NCBI GenBank assembly: GCA_045658985.1
Contig: JAZOWC010000040.1
Coordinates: 1 to 43,033, forward strand
DNA: 43,033 nt
Source of the DNA: RGIG3513 sp045658985
Lineage (GTDB): Bacteria; Bacillota; Clostridia; Oscillospirales; Butyricicoccaceae
Direction: 5' to 3'
Below, piece after piece: positions 35,351 through 42,954 of this stretch. The notes under the pieces were generated by a model, which was given only the letters and a program-made list of their open reading frames with translations, had not been told where the DNA came from and did not search any database. Every line of letters starts with the position of its first letter. The first letter of the stretch is position 1. Both the position numbers and the translations under genes were made by a program.

Positions 35351-36210
35351 GCGTCTGCACCTACAAACATTGTACCGATACCTTCGTCGGTAAGAGTTTC
35401 AATAATGATGGAATGGGGCACTCTGCCGTCAATGATGAACACCTTGTGTACGCCGCGGCGGATAGCCTCGATGCAGCACTCGACTTTGGGGATCATGCCG
35501 CCGGAGATGATGCCCTCACGCATAAGCTGAGGAGCTTCACTGACCAGGATCTTGGGGATCAGGGTGGTGACGTCGTCCTTGTCGCGGAGGATACCTGCGA
35601 TGTCGGTCATAGAGATGAGGCTCTCTGCCTTCAGCTCGCCTGCGATGCGTGCTGCGGCTGTGTCTGCGTTGATGTTGTATACGTGACCCTCGCTGTCGCA
35701 GCCAACGGTGGAAACAACGGGGATGTAGCCCTTTTCAAGCAGGTCGGTGATGGGGGTGGTGTCAACCTTGGTGATCTCACCCACGTAGCCAAGCTGAGGA
35801 TCAAGCTGCTTGGCCTCGATCAGGTGACCGTCAGCGCCGCACAGACCGATGGCTTTGCCTCCGGTGTTCTGCAGCAGGTTGACAAGGCTCTTGTTGACCT
35901 TGCCTGCCAGAACCATCTGCACGATGTCCACAGTCTCCTCATCGGTAACACGCAGACCGTTGACGAACTCACTCTTCTTGCCAACACGCTTGAGCATATC
36001 GCTGATCTCGGGGCCGCCGCCGTGAACCAGAACGACCTTGATGCCTATGAGAGAAAGCAGTACCAGATCGCCCATAACGGCTTTTTTGAGATCTTCGTTT
36101 ATCATTGCGTTGCCGCCGTATTTGACGACGATGATTTTGTTGCTGTATTTCTGAATATAAGGCAGAGCCCTGATAAGAACTTCGGCTCTCTCTGCATTGC
36201 TCAGTACCAT
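35347..36210 (-). CDS. argB: Acetylglutamate kinase
   Basis: Phosphorylates N-acetylglutamate, usually the arginine-controlled step. The 287-aa protein has the amino acid kinase motifs VVKYGGNAM (about 28-36), VLVHGGGPEIS, and GGMIPKVECC near the C terminus. The N-terminal helix (NAERAEVLIRALPYIQKYS) is of the kind that forms the hexamer in arginine-inhibited ArgB enzymes, so feedback inhibition is plausible but not shown. Separated from argJ by 15 nt, overlaps argD by 4 nt. Confidence 0.95.
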   Translation of the reverse strand: MVLSNAERAEVLIRALPYIQKYSNKIIVVKYGGNAMINEDLKKAVMGDLVLLSLIGIKVVLVHGGGPEISDMLKRVGKKSEFVNGLRVTDEETVDIVQMVLAGKVNKSLVNLLQNTGGKAIGLCGADGHLIEAKQLDPQLGYVGEITKVDTTPITDLLEKGYIPVVSTVGCDSEGHVYNINADTAAARIAGELKAESLISMTDIAGILRDKDDVTTLIPKILVSEAPQLMREGIISGGMIPKVECCIEAIRRGVHKVFIIDGRVPHSIIIETLTDEGIGTMFVGADA

Positions 36211-36225
36211 TTTGTGTGTCTCCTC

Positions 36226-37440
36226 TCAGCTTCTGTAGTCGCCGTTAATTTTGACGTATTCGTAGGTCAGATCACAGCCCCATGCTGTTGCGGAGCATTC
36301 GCCCTGATGCAGACCGATGTTGATCTTGATTTCTTTTTCAAGCAGGATCTCTTTTGCCTTTTCCTCGCTAAAGTCAATGCCTGCGCCGTTTTCGCACACC
36401 GAAATCTCGCCCTTGCAGCTTGCAAAGCTGACAGATACCTTGGTGACGTCCAGCTGTGCGCCGCTGTATCCGATAGCGCAAAGCACTCTGCCCCAGTTGG
36501 CGTCTGCGCCGAACATAGCGGCTTTGAGCAGACTGGAGGAGATGACAGCTTTGGCAACAGTGCGTGCGCACTCCTTGGTCTCGGCGCCTGTGACTGTGCA
36601 CTCAAGCATCTTGGTCGCACCCTCGCCGTCGCCTGCAATCTTGCGGCTGAGAGCGTGGGTGACAGCGGCCAGAGCTGCCTTAAAGGTCTCATAATCCTCG
36701 CCCTCGCTGTCTATCAGCTTGTTGCCGGCAAGACCGTTGCACATAACAGACAGCATATCGTTGGTGGAGGTGTCGCCGTCAACGCTGATCATATTGAAGC
36801 TGTCCTTGACGTCCTCGCTGAGAGCCTTCTGCAGCAGCGCGGGGGTGATCGCAACGTCGCTTGTGACGTAGATGAGCATGGTAGCCATATTGGGGTTGAT
36901 CATACCCGAGCCCTTGCCGATGCCGCCGATGTGGCACTCGGTGCCGCCCAGCTCAAAGCTGAACGCAACTTCTTTCTGCACGGTGTCGGTGGTCATAATA
37001 GCCTGAGCGGCCTGCTCACTGCCCTCGTAGCTGAGGCCGTCGGTAAGCGCCTGCATACCGTTGGCGATAGGAGTGATATCCAGCACCTGACCGATAACAC
37101 CGGTGGATGCTACGATAACGTCCTCAGCCTTGACACCGGTATACTGAGCGGTCAGCTCACACATCTGTGTGGCGATCTCGATACCGTTGGCGTTGCAGGT
37201 GTTGGCGTTGCCGCTGTTGCAGATAACAGCCTGAGCGATGCCGTCGCTGATGTTCTGCTTGGTGACTGTGATGGGAGCGCCCTTGACGAGATTGGTGGTA
37301 TATACGGCGGCTGCCGATGCGGGCACGTCACTGACTATGAGTGCAAGGTCTTTTTTGACCTTGCCTGCACGGATGCCGCAATGGACTCCGTTTGCTCTGA
37401 AACCTTTTGCGGCACAAACGCCGCCGCTAATTGCTTTCAT
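36226..37440 (-). CDS. argJ: Bifunctional ornithine acetyltransferase / N-acetylglutamate synthase
   Basis: Recycles the acetyl group from N-acetylornithine to glutamate, making the pathway cyclic. The 404-aa precursor has the self-cleavage site GKGSGMINPNMATML, with nucleophile Thr187 becoming the N terminus of the beta chain. The oxyanion pair STGVIG is near 112-117. The C-terminal ATAWGCDLTYEYVKIN segment is usual for ArgJ. With ArgJ present no argA or argE is needed for arginine synthesis. Stop and start with argC are 2 nt apart. Confidence 0.96.
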   Translation of the reverse strand: MKAISGGVCAAKGFRANGVHCGIRAGKVKKDLALIVSDVPASAAAVYTTNLVKGAPITVTKQNISDGIAQAVICNSGNANTCNANGIEIATQMCELTAQYTGVKAEDVIVASTGVIGQVLDITPIANGMQALTDGLSYEGSEQAAQAIMTTDTVQKEVAFSFELGGTECHIGGIGKGSGMINPNMATMLIYVTSDVAITPALLQKALSEDVKDSFNMISVDGDTSTNDMLSVMCNGLAGNKLIDSEGEDYETFKAALAAVTHALSRKIAGDGEGATKMLECTVTGAETKECARTVAKAVISSSLLKAAMFGADANWGRVLCAIGYSGAQLDVTKVSVSFASCKGEISVCENGAGIDFSEEKAKEILLEKEIKINIGLHQGECSATAWGCDLTYEYVKINGDYRS

Positions 37441-37442
37441 AC

Positions 37443-38369
37443 TTATACCTCAAGTCCCGTTGTGGGATCCTTTCCGAGAGAAATATTCATACACTCGACG
37501 GCTGCGCCCGATGCGCCCTTGCCGAGGTTATCGAATCTGGCAACAAGCAGGATCCTCTCCTCGTTGCCCTGAACTGTGACTTCCAGAGTGTCTTTGCCGG
37601 AGAAAATGTTGGATGCCATCAGGCCGTTTTCGCCTGCGGACTCAACGTATTTTGCGATGGGGCCGCGGTAGAGGTTCCTGTAGACCTCCTTGATGGCCTC
37701 GGCGCCGCCCTTGACGTCCTTGGCAAACAGAGGCACAGTGACCTCCATACCGCTGTAGTAATCGGCAACGATGGGGCAGAAGATAGGTGCCACCTTCAGT
37801 CCGGGGATGGCCTGCATCTCGGGCAGGTGCTTATGCTTCTGGCTGACGCCGTACTGTCTGGGAGAGGACAGCAGAACGTCGCGGTTTTCGTCCTCGTACT
37901 CGGCGATCATCTTTTTGCCGCCGCCCGAATAACCGGTGATGGAGAAGCAGGTCAGTGCCAGCTCATCGCTGATGACGCCTGCATCAACCAGAGGCTTGAC
38001 CAGCGCCACAAATCCGCCTGCGTGGCAGCCGGGCACGGCAATACGCTTGGCACTGGCGATTTTGTCGAACTGCTCGCTTGACAGCTCGGGCAGACCGTAC
38101 ACAAATCCGGGGTCGGTGCGGTGGGCGGTGGATGCGTCGATGATGGTTACGTTGGGGTTATCAACCAGAGATACCGACTCTCTCGCTGCCGCGTCGGGCA
38201 GGCAGAGGAATGCGATATCACAGCTGTTGAGAGCCTTGCGGCGAGCCTCAACGTCCTTGCGCTCCTCATCGCTGAGCAGGATAAGCTCCAGATCAGGGCG
38301 ATTTGCGATGCGCTCGTATATTCTCAGGCCGGTTGTGCCTTCTTTTCCGTCGATAAAAATCTTTGTCAT
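37443..38369 (-). CDS. argC: N-acetyl-gamma-glutamyl-phosphate reductase, type 2
   Basis: Reduces N-acetylglutamyl phosphate to the semialdehyde with NADPH. The 308-aa protein starts IFIDGKEGTTGLRIYERI and has the catalytic Cys115 in VPGCHAGGF. HRTDPGFVYGLPEL and GYSGGGKKMIAEYE are also present. The short length and the GKEGTTGLRI start place it in the type 2 ArgC group rather than the ~345-aa type 1 of Bacillus. Start overlaps the argH stop by 4 nt. Confidence 0.94.
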   Translation of the reverse strand: MTKIFIDGKEGTTGLRIYERIANRPDLELILLSDEERKDVEARRKALNSCDIAFLCLPDAAARESVSLVDNPNVTIIDASTAHRTDPGFVYGLPELSSEQFDKIASAKRIAVPGCHAGGFVALVKPLVDAGVISDELALTCFSITGYSGGGKKMIAEYEDENRDVLLSSPRQYGVSQKHKHLPEMQAIPGLKVAPIFCPIVADYYSGMEVTVPLFAKDVKGGAEAIKEVYRNLYRGPIAKYVESAGENGLMASNIFSGKDTLEVTVQGNEERILLVARFDNLGKGASGAAVECMNISLGKDPTTGLEV

Positions 38370-39739
38370 TTCAAAAACTCCGTTACGTATGCGATTTGTT
38401 TTTTGACTGAGGCTTCGGTGGGGCCGCCCTCGGAGATACGCTTGTTGACACAGGTCTCCAGCGAGATAGCCTCATAAACGTCCTGCTCAAACAGCTCAGA
38501 ATGCTGCTTGAACTCCTCTATGGTCAGATCCTCGAGCACCTTGTGCTCGCTGATGCACTGACCGACCATCTGTCCCACCACCTTGTATGCGGCGCGGAAG
38601 GGCATACCCTGCTTGACCAGATAGTCTGCCAGGTCGGTAGCATTGATAAATCCGCGCTGTGCGGCGGCTTTCATATTGTCGGGCAGAGAGCGCATGGTCT
38701 TGACCATGGGAGCCAGAACTTTGAGGCACATTTCGGCTGTGTCGAATGCATCAAAGATAGCCTCCTTGTCCTCCTGCATATCCTTGTTGTATGCAAGGGG
38801 CAGACCCTTCAGCGCGGTGAGCAGAGCCATCAGGTCGCCGTATACTCTGCCCGTCTTGCCGCGGATAAGCTCGGCCATGTCGGGGTTCTTCTTCTGAGGC
38901 ATGATGCTGGAGCCGGTGGTATAGCTGTCGTCCAGCTCGATGAACTTGAACTCCCAGCTTGCCCACAGGATTATCTCCTCGGACATACGGGACAGGTGCA
39001 TCATAAGTGTTGCCAGAGCCGAGGTGATCTCCACGCAGAAGTCGCGGTCGGACACGCCGTCGAGGCTGTTGAGGCAGAAGGAGTCAAATCCCAGCTTGTC
39101 GGCGGTCATGGCTCTGTCCAGATCAAAGGTAGTTCCTGCCAGTGCGCAGGAGCCGAGAGGACAGACGTTCATACGCTTGGCGGCATCGCTGAGTCTGCCT
39201 GCGTCGCGGATGAGCATCATGGCATATGCCATGAGATAGTGGCCGAAGGTGACCGGCTGTGCTCTCTGCAGATGTGTATAACCGGGCATAATGCTGCCGG
39301 TATTGCGCTCTGCCTGATATACCAGAGCCTCAAGCACGTCCCTGATGCCCTGCTGAACCTTTTCGCACTCGTCGCGCACCCAAAGGCGCAGATCGGTGGC
39401 TACCTGATCGTTGCGGGAGCGGGCGGTGTGCAGGCGCTTGCCCACCTCGCCAAGGCGCTCTGTGAGCACCTGCTCCACGAACATATGTATGTCTTCGCAG
39501 CTCTGATCTATCTCCAGCTTGCCGCTCTCCAGCTCCTCCAAAATAACACCAAGCTCCGCCGTGATAGCGGCGGAGTCGGTAGCAGATATTATACCTTTGG
39601 AACCAAGCATGGTAGCGTGGGCAATGGAGCCACGGATGTCCTGACGGAACATCCTCTGGTCAAAGCTGATGGATGAATTAAAATCGTCGGCGGTTCCGTC
39701 AAGCTCCTTGGAGAACCTGCCTGCCCACATTTTTCCCAT
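38366..39739 (-). CDS. argH: Argininosuccinate lyase
   Basis: Splits argininosuccinate into arginine and fumarate. The 457-aa protein begins KMWAGRFSKELDGTADDFNS and has TARSRNDQVATD, GYTHLQRAQPVTFGH and the fumarase/aspartase-superfamily signature GSSIMPQKKNPD. This is the standard ASL set. GGAGAA lies just upstream of the ATG; argG ends 12 nt before. argC follows with a 4-nt overlap. Confidence 0.96.
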   Translation of the reverse strand: MGKMWAGRFSKELDGTADDFNSSISFDQRMFRQDIRGSIAHATMLGSKGIISATDSAAITAELGVILEELESGKLEIDQSCEDIHMFVEQVLTERLGEVGKRLHTARSRNDQVATDLRLWVRDECEKVQQGIRDVLEALVYQAERNTGSIMPGYTHLQRAQPVTFGHYLMAYAMMLIRDAGRLSDAAKRMNVCPLGSCALAGTTFDLDRAMTADKLGFDSFCLNSLDGVSDRDFCVEITSALATLMMHLSRMSEEIILWASWEFKFIELDDSYTTGSSIMPQKKNPDMAELIRGKTGRVYGDLMALLTALKGLPLAYNKDMQEDKEAIFDAFDTAEMCLKVLAPMVKTMRSLPDNMKAAAQRGFINATDLADYLVKQGMPFRAAYKVVGQMVGQCISEHKVLEDLTIEEFKQHSELFEQDVYEAISLETCVNKRISEGGPTEASVKKQIAYVTEFLK

Positions 39740-39751
39740 TGTTTGTTCTCC

Positions 39752-40975
39752 TTATTTGCCGAGCTTCTTGTTCAGAGCTGCCTTGACGGTGATGGGCAGA
39801 CCGTAGAGGTTGATGAAGCCTTCTGCATCTCTCTGATCGTAGTCGCTCTCGCCGAAGGATGCCAGATCCTCGTCATACAGAGAGTAGGGGCTGGTTACGC
39901 CTGCGTTGATCATGTTGCCCTTGTACAGCTTCAGCTTGACAGAGCCGGTAACAGTCTCCTGAGTCTTGTCAACAAATGCATCAAGAGCCTCACGCAGGGG
40001 GGTGTACCACTGGCCGTTGTATACCAGATCAGCATAGGTCAGAGCCAGCTCGGCCTTCTTGTGAGCGGTCAGCTTGTCCAGGCAGATGGTCTCGAGGACA
40101 GCGTGAGCCTTGTAGAGGATGCTTCCGCCGGGAGTCTCGTAGATGCCGCGGCTCTTCATGCCGACCAGACGGTTCTCAACGATGTCGAGGATACCGATAC
40201 CGTTCTTGCCGCCGATCTCGTTGAGGGCGAGGATGATCTCCTTGGCGGACATCTTCTTGCCGTCCAGAGCGACAGGTGCGCCCTTTTCAAAGTCGATGGT
40301 TACGTAGGTGGGTACGTCGGGAGCCTGCATGGGAGATACGCTCATCTCAAGGAAGCCGGGCTTCTCGTACTGGGGCTCGTTTGCGGGGTTCTCCAGATCC
40401 ATACCCTCGTGGGACAGATGCCACAGGTTCTTGTCCTTGGAGTAGTTGGTCTCACGGTTTATCTTGAGGGGGATGTTGTGTGCCTCTGCGTAGTCGATCT
40501 CCTCGTCACGGGACTTGATATCCCACTCTCTCCAGGGAGCGATAACCTTCATGCCGGGGGCAAAGTGCTTGATGGTCAGCTCAAAACGAACCTGGTCGTT
40601 GCCCTTGCCGGTGCAGCCGTGGCAGATAGCGTCTGCGCCCTCTTTGAGAGCGATCTCAACAAGACGCTTTGCGATAACGGGACGGGCAAAGCTGGTGCCC
40701 AGCAGATACTCCTCGTAAACGGCACCGGCCTTGAGAGAAGGAACGATGAAATCGTCAACGAACTCATCGGTGATATCCTCGATGTAGATCTTGGATGCGC
40801 CGGTCTTGATTGCCTTTTCCTCAAGACCCTCAAGCTCGTCAGCCTGACCTACGTTGCCGGATACGCAGATGACTTCGGGATTATTGTAGTTTTCCTTGAG
40901 CCAAGGAATAATGATAGATGTGTCCAGACCGCCGGAATATGCGAGTACTACTTTTTTGATGTCTTTCTTTTCCAT
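39752..40975 (-). CDS. argG: Argininosuccinate synthase
   Basis: Condenses citrulline and aspartate with ATP. The 407-aa protein has the N-type PP-loop AYSGGLDTSIIIPWL (about 12-26), GCTGKGNDQVRFE, the citrulline/aspartate loops and RETNYSKDKNLWHLSHEG. The ATG at 40975 is chosen for AGGAG 8 nt before it; an in-frame ATG at 41005 would add 10 residues that overlap the putative operator. First gene of the argGHCJBDF-carB operon. Confidence 0.96.
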   Translation of the reverse strand: MEKKDIKKVVLAYSGGLDTSIIIPWLKENYNNPEVICVSGNVGQADELEGLEEKAIKTGASKIYIEDITDEFVDDFIVPSLKAGAVYEEYLLGTSFARPVIAKRLVEIALKEGADAICHGCTGKGNDQVRFELTIKHFAPGMKVIAPWREWDIKSRDEEIDYAEAHNIPLKINRETNYSKDKNLWHLSHEGMDLENPANEPQYEKPGFLEMSVSPMQAPDVPTYVTIDFEKGAPVALDGKKMSAKEIILALNEIGGKNGIGILDIVENRLVGMKSRGIYETPGGSILYKAHAVLETICLDKLTAHKKAELALTYADLVYNGQWYTPLREALDAFVDKTQETVTGSVKLKLYKGNMINAGVTSPYSLYDEDLASFGESDYDQRDAEGFINLYGLPITVKAALNKKLGK

Positions 40976-40989
40976 GATGATGACTCCTC

Positions 40990-41005
40990 TTGAATATATT
41001 TTCAA
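40990..41005. promoter_or_regulatory. Candidate ARG box 1 (ArgR/AhrC operator) in the argG leader
   Basis: TTGAATATATTTTCAA is a near-palindrome with arms TTGAA and TTCAA, close to the ArgR consensus TGAATAATTATTCA. It lies between the predicted transcription start and the argG ribosome site. Confidence 0.55.
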
Positions 41006-41010
41006 TGTTG

Positions 41011-41024
41011 TGGTTAATTATACA
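41011..41024. promoter_or_regulatory. Candidate ARG box 2 overlapping the argG -10
   Basis: Read on the minus strand, TGTATAATTAACCA matches 11 of 14 positions of TGAATAATTATTCA and contains the -10 box. Its centre is 20 bp from that of box 1, close to the two-turn spacing of tandem ARG boxes, so ArgR would block polymerase. Confidence 0.5.
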
Positions 41025-41045
41025 GCCGTGACATAAGTTTGTCAA
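41017..41045 (-). promoter_or_regulatory. argG: Consensus promoter of the arginine operon
   Basis: On the minus strand, TTGACA (41040-41045), a 17-nt spacer and TATAAT (41017-41022): a perfect SigA consensus. Such a strong promoter implies a repressor, consistent with the adjacent ARG-box-like sites. Confidence 0.92.
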
Positions 41046-41188
41046 TAGCTTTTTCTCAGTTATTTTACCAAATTTCCCTTAATTTTTCAAGTGTTTTTGT
41101 GATATTTCCCGCAATTATTCACGTCGCCTGTGTTTTTATGCATAATTGTGAATGAAAATAAAATATTGGGTTTAATTTATTACGATTA

Positions 41189-41217
41189 TTGACACATTCC
41201 GAAGGCTGTGGCATAAT
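41189..41217 (+). promoter_or_regulatory. Promoter of the GNAT gene
   Basis: TTGACA (41189-41194), a 17-nt spacer and CATAAT (41212-41217), 31 nt before the ATG. Confidence 0.75.
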
Positions 41218-41248
41218 TAAATCACAACTGACTGAAAGGAATGACACC

Positions 41249-41755
41249 ATGACCCCAAAGAACATAGATATCCGTCCCACAACCCCCGCCGACTACCCGT
41301 TCATACTGAACGTCAACGAGATCAACGTCGAAGTCCTCTCCCCTATGGACGAAGATAAACTCAAGTATTTCAACGAGTGCGCCGAGCTGCTTTATACGGC
41401 ATTTGTTGACGGTGTTCCCGCCGCTTTCATCATCTGTCTGCGTGAGGGCGTAGAGTCCTACAAGAGCGAGAACTACATCTACTTCAGCAAGAACTACGAC
41501 AAGTTCCTCTATATCGACCGCATCGTCATCGATGAGCCTTTCCGCCGTATGGGCGTGGGCAGAAAGCTCTATGAGTTCATCTTTGACCACGCAAAAAAGA
41601 CCGACGTGGGCTACGTCACCGCCGAGATCGACACCGAGCCCTACAACGAAGTCAGCCTCGGCTTCCACAAGGCTCTGGGATTCCGCGAAGTGGGCATACA
41701 GACCATCCGCGGCGGCACCGTCAAAGTCTCCCTGCAGGAAGCCAAAATCAAGTGA
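41249..41755 (+). CDS. GNAT-family N-acetyltransferase
   Basis: A 168-aa acetyltransferase. The fold is recognised by the central strand YIDRIVIDEPFRRMGVGRKLYE (about 90-111), which contains the acetyl-CoA pyrophosphate loop R-R-M-G-V-G-R. It is followed by VTAEIDTEPYNEVSLGFHKALGF and a late strand typical of GNAT motif B. The substrate is not evident; homologues act on small molecules or protein termini. The ATG at 41249 has AAAGGA about 8 nt before it; an in-frame ATG further upstream lies inside the promoter. Monocistronic, divergent from the arginine operon. Confidence 0.87.
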   Translation: MTPKNIDIRPTTPADYPFILNVNEINVEVLSPMDEDKLKYFNECAELLYTAFVDGVPAAFIICLREGVESYKSENYIYFSKNYDKFLYIDRIVIDEPFRRMGVGRKLYEFIFDHAKKTDVGYVTAEIDTEPYNEVSLGFHKALGFREVGIQTIRGGTVKVSLQEAKIK

Positions 41756-41770
41756 CATATCAATAAACAC

Positions 41771-41799
41771 AAAAAAGCACCCCACGGGGTGCTTTTTTT
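41771..41799. terminator. Bidirectional terminator between the GNAT and serine hydrolase genes
   Basis: A 13-bp stem, AAAAAAGCACCCC (41771-41783) with GGGGTGCTTTTTT (41786-41798), and a 2-nt loop, with T-runs on both strands. The genes converge here. Confidence 0.9.
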
Positions 41800-41816
41800 G
41801 CTTCTGTTTGATTTTA

Positions 41817-42659
41817 TTATGCCTTCAACAGTGATTCATACAGAGCTGCGGCCATTCGTTTCATTATATCTTCGGCCTTGGCGTTGTCCTTGGTGGCGGT
41901 CAGCACGGTAATGGTAGCTTTTTTGCCATCGGGAAGAATGATCGCCGCCGTATCGTGGGCTACCTTGTTAAGCAGCGAGCCGGTCTTGTTGCACATGATC
42001 ACACCGCCTTCGGCAGGCACCTCCGGCAGAGGCTCGCGGGTATTGGCATAGCGTCTGACGGGCATTGCTGTGCTGAACCGTCCAAGCTGCTGGGCCGCCA
42101 TGATCTGCATCATTTTGCGGCTGACAGATGGGCTGACCAGAGTACCCTCAAGCATCCGCTCCATCATATTTCCCAGATCGGCAGCGGATACCAGAGCAAT
42201 ATCCTCGGTGCCGTCCGGCAGGATGGGCTTGGGAAAATACAGTTTGCCCGCAACATGGGTATTATTCCATCCCTGCTCGGCAAAGAACTTATTGGCGCGC
42301 TCCACACCAACGGCATCAATGACCATATCGGTTGCCGAGTTGTCGCTGATAATAGTCATAAGCACCGCGTAATCCCAAAGAGACATGGTCACATCACCAA
42401 GGCTCTTGAGCACACCCGAGCCGGGTACGCGGTTTTTGAGATCCATGGGAAGGGGCGCATCAAGATCCAGTCTGCCATCCTCGCCGTCTTTGAGCAGCAA
42501 AGCAAGCAAAGGCACCTTGATCGTACTGGCCGCATTGATAGGCAGATGCTCATTGATGCCGAGCACCTCACCTGCCTCGGGCACCGAAATATACAGTCCG
42601 CAGGTTCCGTCCACCTCGGCGTGCAGAGCTCGAAGAGCCTGTTCGGGGATATAACGCAT
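41817..42659 (-). CDS. Serine hydrolase of the class A beta-lactamase fold, no signal peptide
   Basis: A 280-aa protein with the three penicillin-recognising motifs. They are nucleophile Ser45 in STIK (SxxK 45-48), SDN at 105-107 and KTG at 225-227. The fold is that of class A beta-lactamases. The omega-loop Glu (ExxLN) that activates water in true class A enzymes is not seen in the expected stretch before LPDGTEDIALVS. No N-terminal signal peptide is present: MRYIPEQALRALHAE is charged. An intracellular role or non-lactamase substrate is likelier than penicillin resistance. The ATG at 42659 follows GGAGGA by 7 nt; an upstream in-frame ATG lacks a ribosome site. It has its own promoter. Confidence 0.82.
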   Translation of the reverse strand: MRYIPEQALRALHAEVDGTCGLYISVPEAGEVLGINEHLPINAASTIKVPLLALLLKDGEDGRLDLDAPLPMDLKNRVPGSGVLKSLGDVTMSLWDYAVLMTIISDNSATDMVIDAVGVERANKFFAEQGWNNTHVAGKLYFPKPILPDGTEDIALVSAADLGNMMERMLEGTLVSPSVSRKMMQIMAAQQLGRFSTAMPVRRYANTREPLPEVPAEGGVIMCNKTGSLLNKVAHDTAAIILPDGKKATITVLTATKDNAKAEDIMKRMAAALYESLLKA

Positions 42660-42691
42660 TGCTGATTCCTCCAAAGATAGTATTTGAGCAA

Positions 42692-42720
42692 ATTATAGCA
42701 CCGCAAACAAGGTCAGTCAA
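42692..42720 (-). promoter_or_regulatory. Promoter of the serine hydrolase gene
   Basis: On the minus strand, TTGACT (42715-42720), a 17-nt spacer and a perfect TATAAT (42692-42697), about 35 nt upstream of the ATG. Confidence 0.85.
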
Positions 42721-42746
42721 GAACAGGTGGATTTAGGGCTTTCACC

Positions 42747-42825
42747 CAAACACAAAAACCACCCGATTGGGTGGTTTTTGTGTTTGGCGCGCTTGAAGGG
42801 TACCGATACGCTTCGCGTATCCGCG
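42747..42825. repeat. 79-bp direct repeat, copy 1
   Basis: Identical over 79 bp to 42955-43033. Its first 40 bp are a perfect 18-bp hairpin (42747-42764 with 42769-42786, loop GATT). Next comes a second hairpin GATACGC-TTC-GCGTATC (42805-42821). The upstream bases also match except one. Confidence 0.95.
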
Positions 42826-42871
42826 CTTGCCCACCCAAATGCTTACGCATTTCGGTACCGGGCTGCACGCC
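42786..42871. other. Multi-hairpin structured element within the repeat region
   Basis: GGCG/CGCC ends (42786-42789 and 42868-42871) and a GGTACC pair (42799-42804 and 42854-42859) enclose two hairpins. These are GATACGC/GCGTATC (42805-42821) and AAATGC/GCATTT (42837-42852). No gene is present. Confidence 0.5.
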
Positions 42872-42949
42872 AAAAGCCTAAAAAACCTGCCCCCGGCAGG
42901 TTTTTTCACGGCTTTTGCCCTCTCAGGGTTCGAGTCCCTTCAGGCTTTT
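42872..42949 (+). other. tRNA-like cloverleaf-shaped sequence
   Basis: An 8-bp closing stem (42872-42879 with 42942-42949) encloses three hairpins. The first is a perfect 12-bp stem (42880-42891 with 42895-42906). The second is GGC-TTTT-GCC (42910-42919). The third is AGGG-TTCGAGT-CCCT (42925-42939), whose 7-nt loop is a canonical T-loop. Arm sizes do not fit a functional tRNA and there is no CCA. Confidence 0.4.
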
Positions 42950-42954
42950 TCACT

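Noticed and set aside
42872..42949. Functional tRNA gene
   Set aside because: Only the T-arm fits; no D-arm, anticodon arm or CCA end of proper size.
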